Of a stretch of DNA of 64,000 bases, positions 34,262-44,013 are shown piece after piece (within the stretch, counting starts at the first letter, position 1; each line of letters starts with the position of its first letter). Location of the stretch: the NCBI GenBank assembly GCA_034658635.1, contig JAYEFL010000097.1:24721-88720 (forward strand), read 5' to 3'. Below the pieces are notes generated by a model. That model did not search any database. It was not told the DNA's origin and saw only the letters and a list, made by a program, of their open reading frames with translations. Position numbers and translations under genes: made by a program. The DNA comes from JABHCC01 sp034658635 (lineage in GTDB: Bacteria > Bacteroidota > Bacteroidia > Bacteroidales > UBA12481).

Positions 34262-35908
34262 CTATAAACCCAGAACTGCAACTCCCTGCTCGAAAACAAT
34301 ATCTTTTGGGATACCTTTTGCTTTCAGTCTGTCAAGATCGGCTTGGAGTTGGTCTTGTATGTATCCTTTTTCGTCCAAAATCTTTTTAGCTGCATCATAA
34401 TCACCATTCCCCTGAATTACCAGTATGATGTTCGACAGGTCAAGCATGGCTTCATACATAAGATCAAAGTTGACTCTGTAAGTTCCGGTTGCTTCATCAC
34501 GAGTAAAGGCTCCTTTTTCCTGGAAATAATTAAAACGAACCATATTGGCCTTTCCATGAGAGCTTGTTGCCCCAAATCGAATTGAGCGAAAAATGCCTGC
34601 CATGAAAGTGGTGAAATTATCCATTAAATCTTTTTCTCCCATTTCTCCCATTTCGCTTAGCTTAGTTACCAGAAAAAGACCCAGGATATCAGCCTTACCT
34701 TCTTCAAAAGCTGAATATTGATTGCTGAGAGCTTTTCTTACAGATCCCTTTCCATTTATAGTATTTTTAATTCCGATTCCATGACCAACTTCATGAAACA
34801 TAGTGTTTTCGAAAAAGGCTTCAAAGGTGACATGTTTTCGCTGATCCTCAGCCATTAGCTCGTTTGCAATTGGTATAAGAATTTTGTCAAATTTAGCCTG
34901 CATGGAGTTTTTCAGCTGAAGTTTTCGTGAGCCCTTTTCAAGGTGAACACGCTCATCATTCGGCAGGTTGATAGCAATAGTTTTGCTGCCGGCATTACAG
35001 TCTCCGCCGTAGTATATTACATCATAAACTCCAAGGTCTGAGCCGCTTCCCGGTACTTCACTTTTATATTCATCTGGAACTGGAAGAGAAGCCTGCAGAC
35101 CAGGTAAAAGTGCTACAAATCTGTCAAGTTTCTGACTCCAGGCTGCATCCTTGATTAAGACAAAAGATTCATGTGCTGCTTTGTGTCCGTATAGTGCATC
35201 TTCATAATTCTCAATAGGACCAACGACAAAATCGATAGTATTAGTTTTCATGTCCATCCATGCTAAATCGCTTGCCAGATAGTCATCAGTCAATAATGCT
35301 TCAGCCCTGAGTTTAAGATAATTCTTCAGTCCGTCATCTTCAGCCAGCTCTGCTGCTTGTTTAATTAGATTGACAGCTGTCTTAGTTTCTTCCTCAAAAT
35401 ATATATGGTATGGAATAGCTTTGAGGTTTCCATCCTGATCACGGCGGATCATTGTGTATAAAGATGTTTTTGAGGGATCATCCCAGGCTTCAAACTCTTC
35501 TTTATTCATGTCAGTTGGGTAAAACTGCGATCCCAGAGGTTTCTTGTCAAAGCCATCAATAAATGGAGTGTTTTCTTTGAGACGTTCCCAAGGACCATAG
35601 TTAATCATGGCAAATTGCTTTGTTGCAGGGTCCTCTAGCTTGCTAAAGAGTTCATTTTTATCTCCATAAGCTTCCTGCCAATAAATCTGATCCATTACTT
35701 TTGCTGCCTGAATTAAGAGCGGGAGCATTTTTTTCTCAGATGCAGATAAAACAGACAGGTCTGTTATTAATTTAAATGTTGCAAATGCATCCACTTTATC
35801 CTGAATTATTTGATTAGCTGGTTCAGCTTGCTCATCTTTAGGTTGGCATGATGGCATCAGAAAAATGCTGATAGCTAATGTGCAGATTAATAATAGTTTA
35901 TGTTTCAT
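34262..35908 (-). CDS. DPP III-like zinc metallopeptidase lipoprotein
   Basis: A protein of about 548 residues. A lipoprotein signal (KLLLICTLAISIFLMPSC) ends at Cys24 if counted from the ATG at 35917, or Cys21 from the preferred ATG at 35908. The zinc site is HEVGHGIG (near 375) with a downstream EEGKADILGL (near 405) supplying the third ligand, as in M49 dipeptidyl-peptidase III relatives, where the motif is HExxxH. Here it is HExxH, the form found in bacterial DPP III-like hydrolases. Other family blocks are IYYGGDCNAGSKTIAINLPN and SLRFG-like IFRSIRFGATSSHG. It is probably a periplasmic or surface aminopeptidase of unknown substrate. It ends a proS-unknown-peptidase run. Confidence 0.72.
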   Translation of the reverse strand: MKHKLLLICTLAISIFLMPSCQPKDEQAEPANQIIQDKVDAFATFKLITDLSVLSASEKKMLPLLIQAAKVMDQIYWQEAYGDKNELFSKLEDPATKQFAMINYGPWERLKENTPFIDGFDKKPLGSQFYPTDMNKEEFEAWDDPSKTSLYTMIRRDQDGNLKAIPYHIYFEEETKTAVNLIKQAAELAEDDGLKNYLKLRAEALLTDDYLASDLAWMDMKTNTIDFVVGPIENYEDALYGHKAAHESFVLIKDAAWSQKLDRFVALLPGLQASLPVPDEYKSEVPGSGSDLGVYDVIYYGGDCNAGSKTIAINLPNDERVHLEKGSRKLQLKNSMQAKFDKILIPIANELMAEDQRKHVTFEAFFENTMFHEVGHGIGIKNTINGKGSVRKALSNQYSAFEEGKADILGLFLVTKLSEMGEMGEKDLMDNFTTFMAGIFRSIRFGATSSHGKANMVRFNYFQEKGAFTRDEATGTYRVNFDLMYEAMLDLSNIILVIQGNGDYDAAKKILDEKGYIQDQLQADLDRLKAKGIPKDIVFEQGVAVLGL

Positions 35909-35940
35909 GACATTCATTGTATGATGATAAGTTTGTAAAA

Positions 35941-36627
35941 TTAGTCAATATCATCTGATCTGAACTGAAAACCCACTCTTTTTCCGGTTTTTAGCTTAGA
36001 ATCGGAGATGCTTTTATGAATCTGCCCAACAGCGGCAAGTTTGACGTTATCATAGGGTGGGACCAATAAATCAAAATCAAGACAATACTGTATTGCTGCG
36101 TAAACAATCTTTTCCATACTAGATCTATCAACCTCTTTTGATCCTAAGGTGGAGAATCCGAATCCTGTTTGCCTTTTACCCTGCACGAAAAAATGATTAT
36201 CCTTGTTAATGAAAATACGGGCTATAAGATATCCAAGGTCTTCCGACCGGTTATATTTGAAAGAATCAGCCAGGAAATTATAAACTGTAATAACACCAGA
36301 ATAGCCAGCATCAAAATTATTCGCTACATATTTAGTCTTCCATATTTCATGACTACGATCAAATTGAAAAATGTTACTGTGCATATTGAAAACTAGCATA
36401 TCTCCAGCCACCTTGAGCTGAACATCGAATTCTCCATTTTGAGTGTATTTCAGAGAAATCCTCTCATTGGTACCCTTGATTTCCGCATTACACCTATCAG
36501 TTAAATCAGAGAGAACATCATTGAGAAGGTCAAAGGCATTTTTTGTATTATCATAGACATCTTGCTTGAGTTTTGATTTGCCACTCAGGGTTTTGATAAT
36601 ATTTTGGTATTTCTCTTCCTTGTTCAT
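35941..36627 (-). CDS. Conserved cytoplasmic protein of unknown function
   Basis: A 228-residue protein I cannot assign. It has no signal peptide or membrane segment. The N-terminus is helical and lysine-rich (NIIKTLSGKSKLKQDVYDNTKN), and the middle is beta-rich with LVFNMHSNIFQFDRSHEIWK and DAGYSGVITVYNFLADSFKYN. A QGKRQTGFGFSTLGSK stretch precedes the C-terminal IHKSISDSKLKTGKRVGFQF. It begins three bases after proS and lies 32 bases before the peptidase gene, so it is likely in one transcript with them. I recall similar proteins in other Bacteroidota, but no function. Confidence 0.65.
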   Translation of the reverse strand: MNKEEKYQNIIKTLSGKSKLKQDVYDNTKNAFDLLNDVLSDLTDRCNAEIKGTNERISLKYTQNGEFDVQLKVAGDMLVFNMHSNIFQFDRSHEIWKTKYVANNFDAGYSGVITVYNFLADSFKYNRSEDLGYLIARIFINKDNHFFVQGKRQTGFGFSTLGSKEVDRSSMEKIVYAAIQYCLDFDLLVPPYDNVKLAAVGQIHKSISDSKLKTGKRVGFQFRSDDID

Positions 36628-36630
36628 TTC

Positions 36631-38103
36631 TTAATAGGCTTTTGCAAAGATTACTCTTCCTTTTGAGGGTTTACCGGTTTTTATACAAGTACCTTCTTCT
36701 GAAGGTGTATCCATTGGTATACAACGTATTGTTGCTTTGGTTTGCTCTTGTATAAGTTTTTCAGTCTCAGTGCTTCCATCCCAATGGGCTAAAACAAAGC
36801 CTCCATCATCCAGTCGTTCAAGAAACTCATCCCATGTATTTGCTTCTTTTGTATTAGCCATTCTGAATTCCAGAGCTTTATTGAAAATACTATTCTGAAT
36901 ATCTTGCATTAGCTGGTCAATTCGCTCCGCTATGTTTTCCTGAGGATGCACTTCTTTTGTAAGTGTATCTCTACGTGCAACTTCGATAGTGCCATTTTGC
37001 AGATCTCTAGGACCAATAGCTAAACGAACCGGCACTCCCTTCAGTTCATATTCTGCAAATTTCCAACCAGGTTTATGGGTGTCGCGGTCATCAACCTTAA
37101 CAGAAATTCCTTTCTCAAGGAGCTCCTTTTTAATTTGATGTGCCCGGTCAACTGTTTGCTCTCTTTCTTCAGGTTTTCTGTAGATTGGAATGATTACAGT
37201 TTGGAAAGGAGCAAGCTTTGGTGGCAGCACAAGACCATTGTCATCTGAATGTGCCATAATCAGAGCTCCGATCAAGCGTGAACTTACTCCCCAGGAAGTA
37301 GCCCAAACGTGTTCAGTCTTTCCTTCTTTGTTTGCATATTTGACATCAAAAGCCTTAGCGAAATTCTGCCCAAGGAAATGAGAAGTGCCAGCCTGCAATG
37401 CTTTACCATCTTGCATAAGTGCCTCAATACAAAATGTTTCAACTGCCCCGGCAAATTTTTCATTTTCAGTTTTGAGACCTTTAATTACTGGTATCCCAAG
37501 GTAATTTTCAGCAAAATCACTGTAAACATCCAGAATCTTTAAGGTTTCCTCAACTGCTTCTTCTTTTGTAGCATGTGCTGTATGGCCTTCCTGCCACAAA
37601 AACTCAGTAGTTCTGAGAAAAAGTCGGGTGCGCATTTCCCAACGAACTACATTTGCCCATTGATTTATGAGCAATGGTAAATCCCGGTATGACTGAATCC
37701 AGTTTTTATATGTATTCCAGATGATCGTTTCGGAAGTTGGCCGGATGATTAATTCCTCCTCCAACTTTGCCTTTTCATCCACAACAACACCTTTTCCATC
37801 AGGAGAATTTTTAAGTCTGTAATGAGTAACTACTGCACACTCCTTTGCAAATCCTTCAACATGATCTGCTTCTTTGCTAAAAAACGATTTAGGAATAAAC
37901 AAGGGGAAGTAGGCATTGACATGACCAGTCTCTTTAAACATGCGGTCTAACTCAGCCTGCATTTTTTCCCATATAGCATAACCATATGGTTTAATAACCA
38001 TACATCCTCTCACAGCGGAATTCTCTGCCATATCCGCTTTTATCACCAAATCATTGTACCATTGTGCGTAATTCTCAGCACGTGGGGTTAAAACTTTTGC
38101 CAT
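36631..38103 (-). CDS. proS: Prolyl-tRNA synthetase, archaeal/eukaryotic type
   Basis: Charges tRNA-Pro with proline. The 490-residue enzyme is the short ProS form without the inserted editing domain of the bacterial type. Class II motifs are visible: motif 2 in FLRTTEFLWQEGHTAHAT (near 160) and the TSHFLGQNFAKAFDVKY block (near 245). Motif 3 is around GVSSRLIGALIMAHSDDNGLVLPP (quoted in part: SRLIGALIMAHSDDNG). An anticodon-binding domain (about 310-410) and the C-terminal zinc-like domain typical of this subgroup end in KGRVIFAKAY. It leads a run with the following two minus-strand genes. Confidence 0.95.
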   Translation of the reverse strand: MAKVLTPRAENYAQWYNDLVIKADMAENSAVRGCMVIKPYGYAIWEKMQAELDRMFKETGHVNAYFPLFIPKSFFSKEADHVEGFAKECAVVTHYRLKNSPDGKGVVVDEKAKLEEELIIRPTSETIIWNTYKNWIQSYRDLPLLINQWANVVRWEMRTRLFLRTTEFLWQEGHTAHATKEEAVEETLKILDVYSDFAENYLGIPVIKGLKTENEKFAGAVETFCIEALMQDGKALQAGTSHFLGQNFAKAFDVKYANKEGKTEHVWATSWGVSSRLIGALIMAHSDDNGLVLPPKLAPFQTVIIPIYRKPEEREQTVDRAHQIKKELLEKGISVKVDDRDTHKPGWKFAEYELKGVPVRLAIGPRDLQNGTIEVARRDTLTKEVHPQENIAERIDQLMQDIQNSIFNKALEFRMANTKEANTWDEFLERLDDGGFVLAHWDGSTETEKLIQEQTKATIRCIPMDTPSEEGTCIKTGKPSKGRVIFAKAY

Positions 38104-38205
38104 TATCTGTTTTTTGGTATAGTATTTGCTTCTATCGTATGAAAATGATGATGCAAATTAAGGAAATATAATCCTATATTTAAAAACAAATTGGAGGATG
38201 TCGTT

Positions 38206-39513
38206 ATGAAAGCTGTTTATGTCAAATTACTGTTAGTCTTGCTGATAATCACCAGTTCTTGCGGAACTGGTATCTATATGACATCAGCATATGTTGATGA
38301 TGCTTATTACAATCCGGCTAGTCAGCCGGTTGTGATAGAGAAGAGGGTAGTTGTTGAGAAACCTGTTCTGCAGGAAGCTGTTGAAGCTGTTGAAGCAGTT
38401 GAAGCAGTTGAGCCTGTTGCGGATGAGGAAGAATATATTGATGAACGTGAGTATGTTCTTGTAGACTCTATTTCGGAAGAGTTCGTTGATGAAGAAGGGA
38501 ATATAATTGTTAACAACCATTATTATTATGAGCCTGATGATGAACTCGACTATTCCAGTCGGATTTATCGCTTTAATCGCCCGAATTATTCTTTCGGATA
38601 TTACGACAATTGGTATTGGGATGATTATTACTGGAATAGTTTTAGGTACAGCCCATACAGTTATTATGGAGGGATGTCATATTACAATAGATATTATAGT
38701 CCCTGGTATAATTACGGGTATTACAATCCTTTTTATTACGGCAGTTATTACTCCTATGGTTATTCGCCATGGTACTCATACGACTATTACGGATATGGTT
38801 ATGGATATGGCGGATATAGTTCTTATTCAAATAACTGGAATTCCTACCGTAGCAAAGACAATTACCACTATGGACATAGAAACAGCAGGGTAACTGATGG
38901 ATCAAGCCTTATTGGTGGAGGCAGCATGACTAAATCTGAAATGGCAACTGCCAGGAGTGCAAGTAGTCCGAGAAGTCAGGGAAACGGACAGAAGAGTACA
39001 GGCATTATTGGTCAGAACACTTCACGATCTGTTGCTCAAAATAAAACAGCCGATCGAAGTCCTAGTAAAAGAACTTCCTATTCATCAACACGGTCAGGAA
39101 GCTCTTATGCCCGTCCACCTGTAAAAACTTCTGGCAGAACTTCAAGAGATATCAGTACTGCAAATACATCAAGATCCACTTATACAAGGCCTAAGACTTC
39201 ATCAAATATAAGTACTTCTGGTAGCTCATACAGGAGTTCAGGCAGAAGTACCAGTAAGCAGGGGTCAAGCTACAACAGCAGTTCCGGAACAAGCAGATCT
39301 TCGTCATACAGAAGCTCTAGTTCTGGTTCAAGTTATAGAAGTTCTTCTTCAGGATCCAGCTATCGTTCTTCTGGCAGCTCATCTGTTTCAAGGAGTTCAG
39401 GGTCATCAGTTGGAAGGTCATCGACTGGCAGTAGTTCTTCCAGGTCATCCGGAAGCAGTGGATCATCAAGATCCTCAGGCTCCAGTTCAAGCTCCAGGGG
39501 TGGTAGAAGATAA
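38206..39513 (+). CDS. Low-complexity Tyr-rich/Ser-rich lipoprotein
   Basis: A protein of about 435 residues, not a known family. MKAVYVKLLLVLLIITSSCG is a lipoprotein signal with the lipobox ending at Cys19 or Cys20. I use the ATG at 38206, preceded by GGAGG, rather than an upstream TTG. Three compositional zones follow: a valine/glutamate part with four VEA repeats, a strongly tyrosine-rich part of about 110 residues (YYNRYYSPWYNYGYYNPFYY and similar), and a C-terminal half dominated by serine, arginine and glycine with many SSYRSS-like units. It looks like a surface-exposed structural or adhesive coat protein. No catalytic motif is present, and it stands alone between proS and the FadL-like gene. 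Confidence 0.72.
   Translation: MKAVYVKLLLVLLIITSSCGTGIYMTSAYVDDAYYNPASQPVVIEKRVVVEKPVLQEAVEAVEAVEAVEPVADEEEYIDEREYVLVDSISEEFVDEEGNIIVNNHYYYEPDDELDYSSRIYRFNRPNYSFGYYDNWYWDDYYWNSFRYSPYSYYGGMSYYNRYYSPWYNYGYYNPFYYGSYYSYGYSPWYSYDYYGYGYGYGGYSSYSNNWNSYRSKDNYHYGHRNSRVTDGSSLIGGGSMTKSEMATARSASSPRSQGNGQKSTGIIGQNTSRSVAQNKTADRSPSKRTSYSSTRSGSSYARPPVKTSGRTSRDISTANTSRSTYTRPKTSSNISTSGSSYRSSGRSTSKQGSSYNSSSGTSRSSSYRSSSSGSSYRSSSSGSSYRSSGSSSVSRSSGSSVGRSSTGSSSSRSSGSSGSSRSSGSSSSSRGGRR
38374..38409 (+). repeat. Four 9-bp tandem repeats encoding VEA
   Basis: Four copies of GAAGC(T/A)GTT in a row, the first two identical and the last two identical. They encode Glu-Ala-Val units in the lipoprotein's N-terminal region. 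In-frame slippage would change length by three residues. Confidence 0.8.
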
Positions 39514-39598
39514 TTCATGGTATTCAAACCGGTCTGATGAAGTCTGGTAATGCCCTAACTATATAGTAATCAATAATAGAACAATTAATTCAAGTATA

Positions 39599-41032
39599 AT
39601 GAAAAAGTATATTTTGCCCGTGCTTATTCTTGCTCTTTCACTTTCCCTTAACGCACAAAATGAACAGGATGCTCTTCGTTTGTCTCAAATATTTCATGGA
39701 GGTTCAGCCAGATCTCTGGGAATGGGAGGTGCAATTGGAGCAGTTGGTGTTGATTTTGGCGCCATTGCAATAAACCCGGCTGCCTCTGGCCTTTATCGGA
39801 GAGGTGACTTTTCAATGACTACCGGATTCAGTAATGTTTCAACTGACGCAAATTTTTTAGATACAAAGTCCAATGATGCAGCATACTCAATGAACTTGAA
39901 CCAGATCGGATTTGTAATGCCTTTTAAAACCAGATCGGGTTCAGACTTCGGGATAAAGGGACTGAATTTTTCTTTTGGTTATAATAAGCTAAGAGATTAC
40001 AATCAAAATATAGTGATGAGTGGTATAAATCAGAATAATTCTTTGGTTGATGAATTTGTTTATACGGCTAACATGAACGATGATTGGGATCCTTTTACTG
40101 ATGAGTTAGCCTGGGAAACGTGGCTAATTGATTATGACAGTATTGCCGGAGTATTCTATTCTGATTTCGATATTTCAGGTTATGGCCAAACGCAAAGAAG
40201 AAGCGTTCAAACATCTGGAAGTCTGGGAGAATATGTTTTTAACTTAGGTGCAAATGTTGGGGATAAGGTATACTTTGGAGGTTCTTTCGGAATACAAAGA
40301 TATCGCTATGAAGAAACCTGGGTACATACTGAGTTGGATCCGGATGATATTATTGATTACTTCGAAAGCTTCAGGTTCAGTAACCAACTTGAAACACAAG
40401 GTAGTGGTTTCAATGCGAAATTTGGTGTCATAGCTCAACCTGTAAGTTGGATCCGAGTCGGTGCTTCAATTCACACTCCAACCTTTTTTAACCTGAAGGA
40501 TAATTTCACAAGCTCCATGCATACCGACCTTGCTGATGGGGAACCTACTCACGAATATACTGCCTATGGAGAGTTTGATTACGAAATTACAACTCCTTTC
40601 AGAGCTATTGGAAGTGTTGCATTTTTCTATAAGAACAGGGCTATGCTTAGTCTGGATTATGAATTTGTTGATTATTCAAATGCCAGATTGAGTGGTGATA
40701 ATTATGAGTTTTATGATGAGAATCAAGCCGTGAGCAATCGATATGGTACTGCCAGTAATTTAAGGGTGGGAGCTGAGCTTGTTTTTGCCCCATTCTATGT
40801 ACGGGCTGGTTATTCTTTATATGGAAGTCCTTATGTCGCTGGTGAAGCTAATGAGAACATGGTAAATACTTCAATTTCCGGAGGACTTGGTTTCAGAACA
40901 AATCGTATTAGTCTGGATTTTGCTATTGTTCAATCCAGCTGGGAACAGCAGTATTATCTGTATGGGAGTAATGCCGCAACCCTTGATGCTTCGGCTATGC
41001 GCTTTGTTGGCACACTCGGATTCAGATTCTAG
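39599..41032 (+). CDS. FadL/OmpP1-like outer membrane beta-barrel protein
   Basis: A 477-residue protein with a signal peptide (1-19, ending LNAQ) and the family start: SQIFHGGSARSLGMGGAIGA followed by AIAINPAASGLYRRGDFSM. This NPAxxG-type block is characteristic of OmpP1/FadL/TodX transporters for hydrophobic compounds. The remainder is a run of amphipathic beta strands to a C-terminal FVGTLGFRF, an outer-membrane insertion signal. Bacteroidota members are sometimes labelled hemin receptors without good evidence. The substrate is unknown. It stands alone and its last four bases overlap the convergent WbqC gene. Confidence 0.78.
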   Translation: MKKYILPVLILALSLSLNAQNEQDALRLSQIFHGGSARSLGMGGAIGAVGVDFGAIAINPAASGLYRRGDFSMTTGFSNVSTDANFLDTKSNDAAYSMNLNQIGFVMPFKTRSGSDFGIKGLNFSFGYNKLRDYNQNIVMSGINQNNSLVDEFVYTANMNDDWDPFTDELAWETWLIDYDSIAGVFYSDFDISGYGQTQRRSVQTSGSLGEYVFNLGANVGDKVYFGGSFGIQRYRYEETWVHTELDPDDIIDYFESFRFSNQLETQGSGFNAKFGVIAQPVSWIRVGASIHTPTFFNLKDNFTSSMHTDLADGEPTHEYTAYGEFDYEITTPFRAIGSVAFFYKNRAMLSLDYEFVDYSNARLSGDNYEFYDENQAVSNRYGTASNLRVGAELVFAPFYVRAGYSLYGSPYVAGEANENMVNTSISGGLGFRTNRISLDFAIVQSSWEQQYYLYGSNAATLDASAMRFVGTLGFRF

Positions 41033-41655
41033 ATCGTAGTACATTTACCAAGATAGGCAGGAATTTCAGGCCCTAATTGAAACAAAGTGTCCAGAATACT
41101 TAAGTTGGGCTGAAATCCATATCTGTCTGAAAAGGCCTGCTGATAAGGAATGACTTGAAATCGTTTATCATTAGTAATACCTTTTCCAGGATGAATAATC
41201 TTCCTCCAGTCAGGTTCATTATCAGCTATAATAGTGTACTTATTGCTAAGTGAGATTTGAATGTTGCTTAAGCCGGATAGTTCGATAATGACTTCCAGGA
41301 TTTTGAGATTCAGGTCAAAAAGATACTTCTCATGATTTTCCCAGGCAAAAATTAATTCGTCAATCATAAATTCATAGTAAGGCGAGTGTCGGTATGTAGA
41401 CATGATTGCCCGAAAATGAACTCTTTGCCAATTAGTTTCATAACTTATCCTGACATCTCTAATGGCTTGGTTTTCGCTTTTTCCTTTTAAAACGGGTACA
41501 GACAAAGCAATAATTCCATTTGCTGCCCCAATAAGGCACCTGTTTCTGTAACTTCTTCTTTGATAATTTTCACATACTTCCAGAGTAATATCTTTGTGCT
41601 CTGAAAGTTTTGAAAAATATTGAACCGGAGGGAAATATGCCGAACTTAACAACAT
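41029..41655 (-). CDS. WbqC family protein
   Basis: A 208-residue protein. SAYFPPVQYFSKLSEH at the start, the Arg-rich ENYQRRSYRNRCLIGAANG and SVPVLKGKSENQAIRDVRIS near 60, and the middle WQRVHFRAIMSTYRHSPYYE match the WbqC family, which is thought to act in O-antigen or surface polysaccharide synthesis. It lies nine bases after the last signal peptidase gene and is probably the last gene of the dapB-lepB3-lepB2-lepB1 operon. No signal or membrane segment is seen. Its exact reaction is not established. Confidence 0.8.
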   Translation of the reverse strand: MLLSSAYFPPVQYFSKLSEHKDITLEVCENYQRRSYRNRCLIGAANGIIALSVPVLKGKSENQAIRDVRISYETNWQRVHFRAIMSTYRHSPYYEFMIDELIFAWENHEKYLFDLNLKILEVIIELSGLSNIQISLSNKYTIIADNEPDWRKIIHPGKGITNDKRFQVIPYQQAFSDRYGFQPNLSILDTLFQLGPEIPAYLGKCTTI

Positions 41656-41664
41656 ATTGAAGTC

Positions 41665-42660
41665 CTATTTTACAGATGAAAGAATAGATTTTGAATAAGG
41701 GGACCAAAGTGAGCGGTAAATTACTCCGAGTATATGATCCTCAGGTATGTAACCAATAATCCGGCTATCATTAGGATTATCTCTGTTATCATCAAGAATA
41801 AAGTAATAATTCTTCTTAATCGTGTATTCTTTCACTTCCTGTCCATTAATCCTGATTACTCCAGTGTAATCAATAATAATTTCATTGCCTTCAGAATTTT
41901 CAATCAGAGATTTGTATTGATCAATTGTTTTTATGTCGATTTCAATTCTTTGTCCCTGGTATGGAACAATCAGCGGCCCCATCTGATCACGATTCCATAG
42001 ATAATATCCCGAATAGGGCCAATAGTCGGAGGATGAAGCACCTGCAAAGACCCTGGTGGTCCTTATCGTTTTGATATGGGCTTGTTTGCTTAGCTCTTGA
42101 TAAGCAATAGTATCAAGGTTCACATCCCATATTCCTATATTGGCGATCATTGTTGGGGGTTCAATATAAAACTCTTTTAAGAAGTCATTAGGTATTTCAA
42201 CCCCATCAGTTACCACCCTGTAAATCCTTCTTGCCTTCACAGGGGGGGAGATTAATTCACTGTTGCAATAATGATTTTTGTCCCAAATAATAAGCGTGTC
42301 TCCGGGAAGAGCAGCGATCCTGCTTATTGACAAAGGTTTTCGGTCAATTGGTTTGTCAAATATCCTGGGGTCATTAAAAGCAATGATGCTACCCACTTTA
42401 TACTTTGATATCGCTGGAAGTCTGAAATACGGAATTCTGAATGCATCAATAAATGATCGATCAGAACCTGGTAGACCTAAGACAGAATTTGGAAATCTAA
42501 GACCTGAACGGAGCTTAGTTATTATTACACGGTCTTTGGGAAGAATTGTAGAAGACATGGAATGATCCTGAACCTTTTCTATTTGAACTCCAAACACACG
42601 AATTAAGAAGAACAGGAGTAGAATCCAAGCAATCCATTTTGTGTAGCTTTTCCAATTCAT
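41665..42660 (-). CDS. Signal peptidase I paralogue 1, lacks the catalytic lysine
   Basis: A 331-residue S26-type protein with one N-terminal membrane helix (about 10-25). The nucleophile position is kept, Ser34 in QDHSMSST, and the C-terminal box DDNRDNPNDSRIIGYIPEDH is clear. In the block that normally reads IKRxVGxPGD the sequence is SISRIAALPGD, so the general-base lysine is replaced by Ser113; I checked this codon (AGC) directly. Activity by the usual Ser/Lys mechanism is therefore doubtful. Six bases separate it from the middle paralogue. It may be a non-catalytic or specialised partner. No lepB symbol is given for that reason. Confidence 0.82.
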   Translation of the reverse strand: MNWKSYTKWIAWILLLFFLIRVFGVQIEKVQDHSMSSTILPKDRVIITKLRSGLRFPNSVLGLPGSDRSFIDAFRIPYFRLPAISKYKVGSIIAFNDPRIFDKPIDRKPLSISRIAALPGDTLIIWDKNHYCNSELISPPVKARRIYRVVTDGVEIPNDFLKEFYIEPPTMIANIGIWDVNLDTIAYQELSKQAHIKTIRTTRVFAGASSSDYWPYSGYYLWNRDQMGPLIVPYQGQRIEIDIKTIDQYKSLIENSEGNEIIIDYTGVIRINGQEVKEYTIKKNYYFILDDNRDNPNDSRIIGYIPEDHILGVIYRSLWSPYSKSILSSVK

Positions 42661-42666
42661 TTATTC

Positions 42667-44007
42667 TTATTTAATTTTCTTAAATAACCTTTTCCAACGA
42701 ATATTGGCTGGAAATCCCTTGTCCTTGTTCAGAGAAAAATAAATAAATAATGGTTTCCCCACAATATGATCTTCAGGAACAAATCCCCAGAACCTGGAGT
42801 CAGCACTATTATGCCGGTTGTCTCCCATCATCCAATAGTAATCCATTTTAAAAGTATATGAATCAGCTTTTTCACCATTGATAAGGATGTTATCTCCATC
42901 AATTCTCAAGTCATTCCCCTCATAAACATTTATTAACCTTTCATACAAAGGAAGATTAGTTAAACTGAGATTAATGGTCTGCCCCTTTTGGGGAATCCAG
43001 ACGGGTCCATAGCTATCGCGATTCCAGGCATATTTATCAGAAAATGGGAAAGCGCTTCCATCCCAATATCCATCTTGCATTTCTTCACGTACAACTTCGA
43101 TTACATTTGGAAGTTTACGGATTGCATTCACGCTTTCTTCTGTTAATGGAATTCGATAAACACCGTTCATGAAGGCGCCATCAGAATCTTCATGAGAAAT
43201 GCCCAAGGATTCCAATTTTTTGCCGTTAATCTGAGTTCCATTAGTAATAATGCGGTAATTGTATTGAAGATTTGGAACAAGAACTTGTTTGTTGCCATTC
43301 ACATACAGCTGGTTATGAATCACTTCAAGTGTGTCGCCTGGTATGCCTACACATCGTTTAATGAAATTTTCACGTTTATCCACTGGCCTGTAAACAATTT
43401 CTCCAAAGGATCTTTTATCGCTCCAGACACGCTCACGACTTCCAGCCTGTTTAATCAGGTAGTAGTAGGAGGCATTGCTTTGAAAAACAGTACTTACAGT
43501 ATCTCCTTCCGGATAATTAAACACTACAGGGTCATTTCTTTTCAGCTTGCTGAATCCTGCCAGACGCTTGTAATCCTTATTGATCCAGGTGAGAAAACTC
43601 TTTTTATCCTTTGTTAAAGGCAAAGTGTGTTGAACCAGGGGGAAGGAGAGGGGAGTATTGGGCAATCTTGGTCCGTAGCTAACTTTACTAACAAACAGAT
43701 AATCGCCTACCAGCAAGGATTTTTCCATTGATGAAGTAGGGATGTTGAAGTTCTGAAACAGGAAAGTATTTATTATGGTTACAGCAATCAGTGCAAAGAT
43801 CAGAGCATCCAGCCATTCTACAATTGCATTATTTTTTTTATCCTTCTTTTTCCAAAAGGCCCAATTGACCTTTTTAGACAGGTACATATCAAAAATCACT
43901 GCTAAGCCCATGAGCCACCAGTAATTGTTGAGCCATATAACCCAAAAAAGGTAAACAGTGGCAACCACTCCAAATTTTATATATTGTCTTCGAGACAAAT
44001 TCTTCAT
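42667..44007 (-). CDS. lepB: Signal peptidase I, the intact paralogue
   Basis: Cleaves signal peptides of exported proteins at the periplasmic face of the inner membrane. The 446-residue protein has two or three N-terminal hydrophobic segments (about 12-40 and 65-85). The nucleophile is Ser93 in IPTSSMEKSLLVGDYLFV and the general base is Lys217 in NFIKRCVGIPGD. The late box GDNRHNSADSRFWGFVPEDH is complete. It is longer than the Escherichia coli enzyme because of an insertion of about 100 residues between the two catalytic boxes and the last box, as is common in Bacteroidota. It is the only one of three tandem copies with the full dyad. Confidence 0.92.
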   Translation of the reverse strand: MKNLSRRQYIKFGVVATVYLFWVIWLNNYWWLMGLAVIFDMYLSKKVNWAFWKKKDKKNNAIVEWLDALIFALIAVTIINTFLFQNFNIPTSSMEKSLLVGDYLFVSKVSYGPRLPNTPLSFPLVQHTLPLTKDKKSFLTWINKDYKRLAGFSKLKRNDPVVFNYPEGDTVSTVFQSNASYYYLIKQAGSRERVWSDKRSFGEIVYRPVDKRENFIKRCVGIPGDTLEVIHNQLYVNGNKQVLVPNLQYNYRIITNGTQINGKKLESLGISHEDSDGAFMNGVYRIPLTEESVNAIRKLPNVIEVVREEMQDGYWDGSAFPFSDKYAWNRDSYGPVWIPQKGQTINLSLTNLPLYERLINVYEGNDLRIDGDNILINGEKADSYTFKMDYYWMMGDNRHNSADSRFWGFVPEDHIVGKPLFIYFSLNKDKGFPANIRWKRLFKKIK

Positions 44008-44013
44008 ATTTAA

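Noticed and set aside
38284..38905. Several open frames on both strands in the Tyr-rich gene
   Set aside because: They arise from the repetitive TAT/GAT composition of the real lipoprotein gene and encode Ile/Thr- or Asn-rich nonsense.
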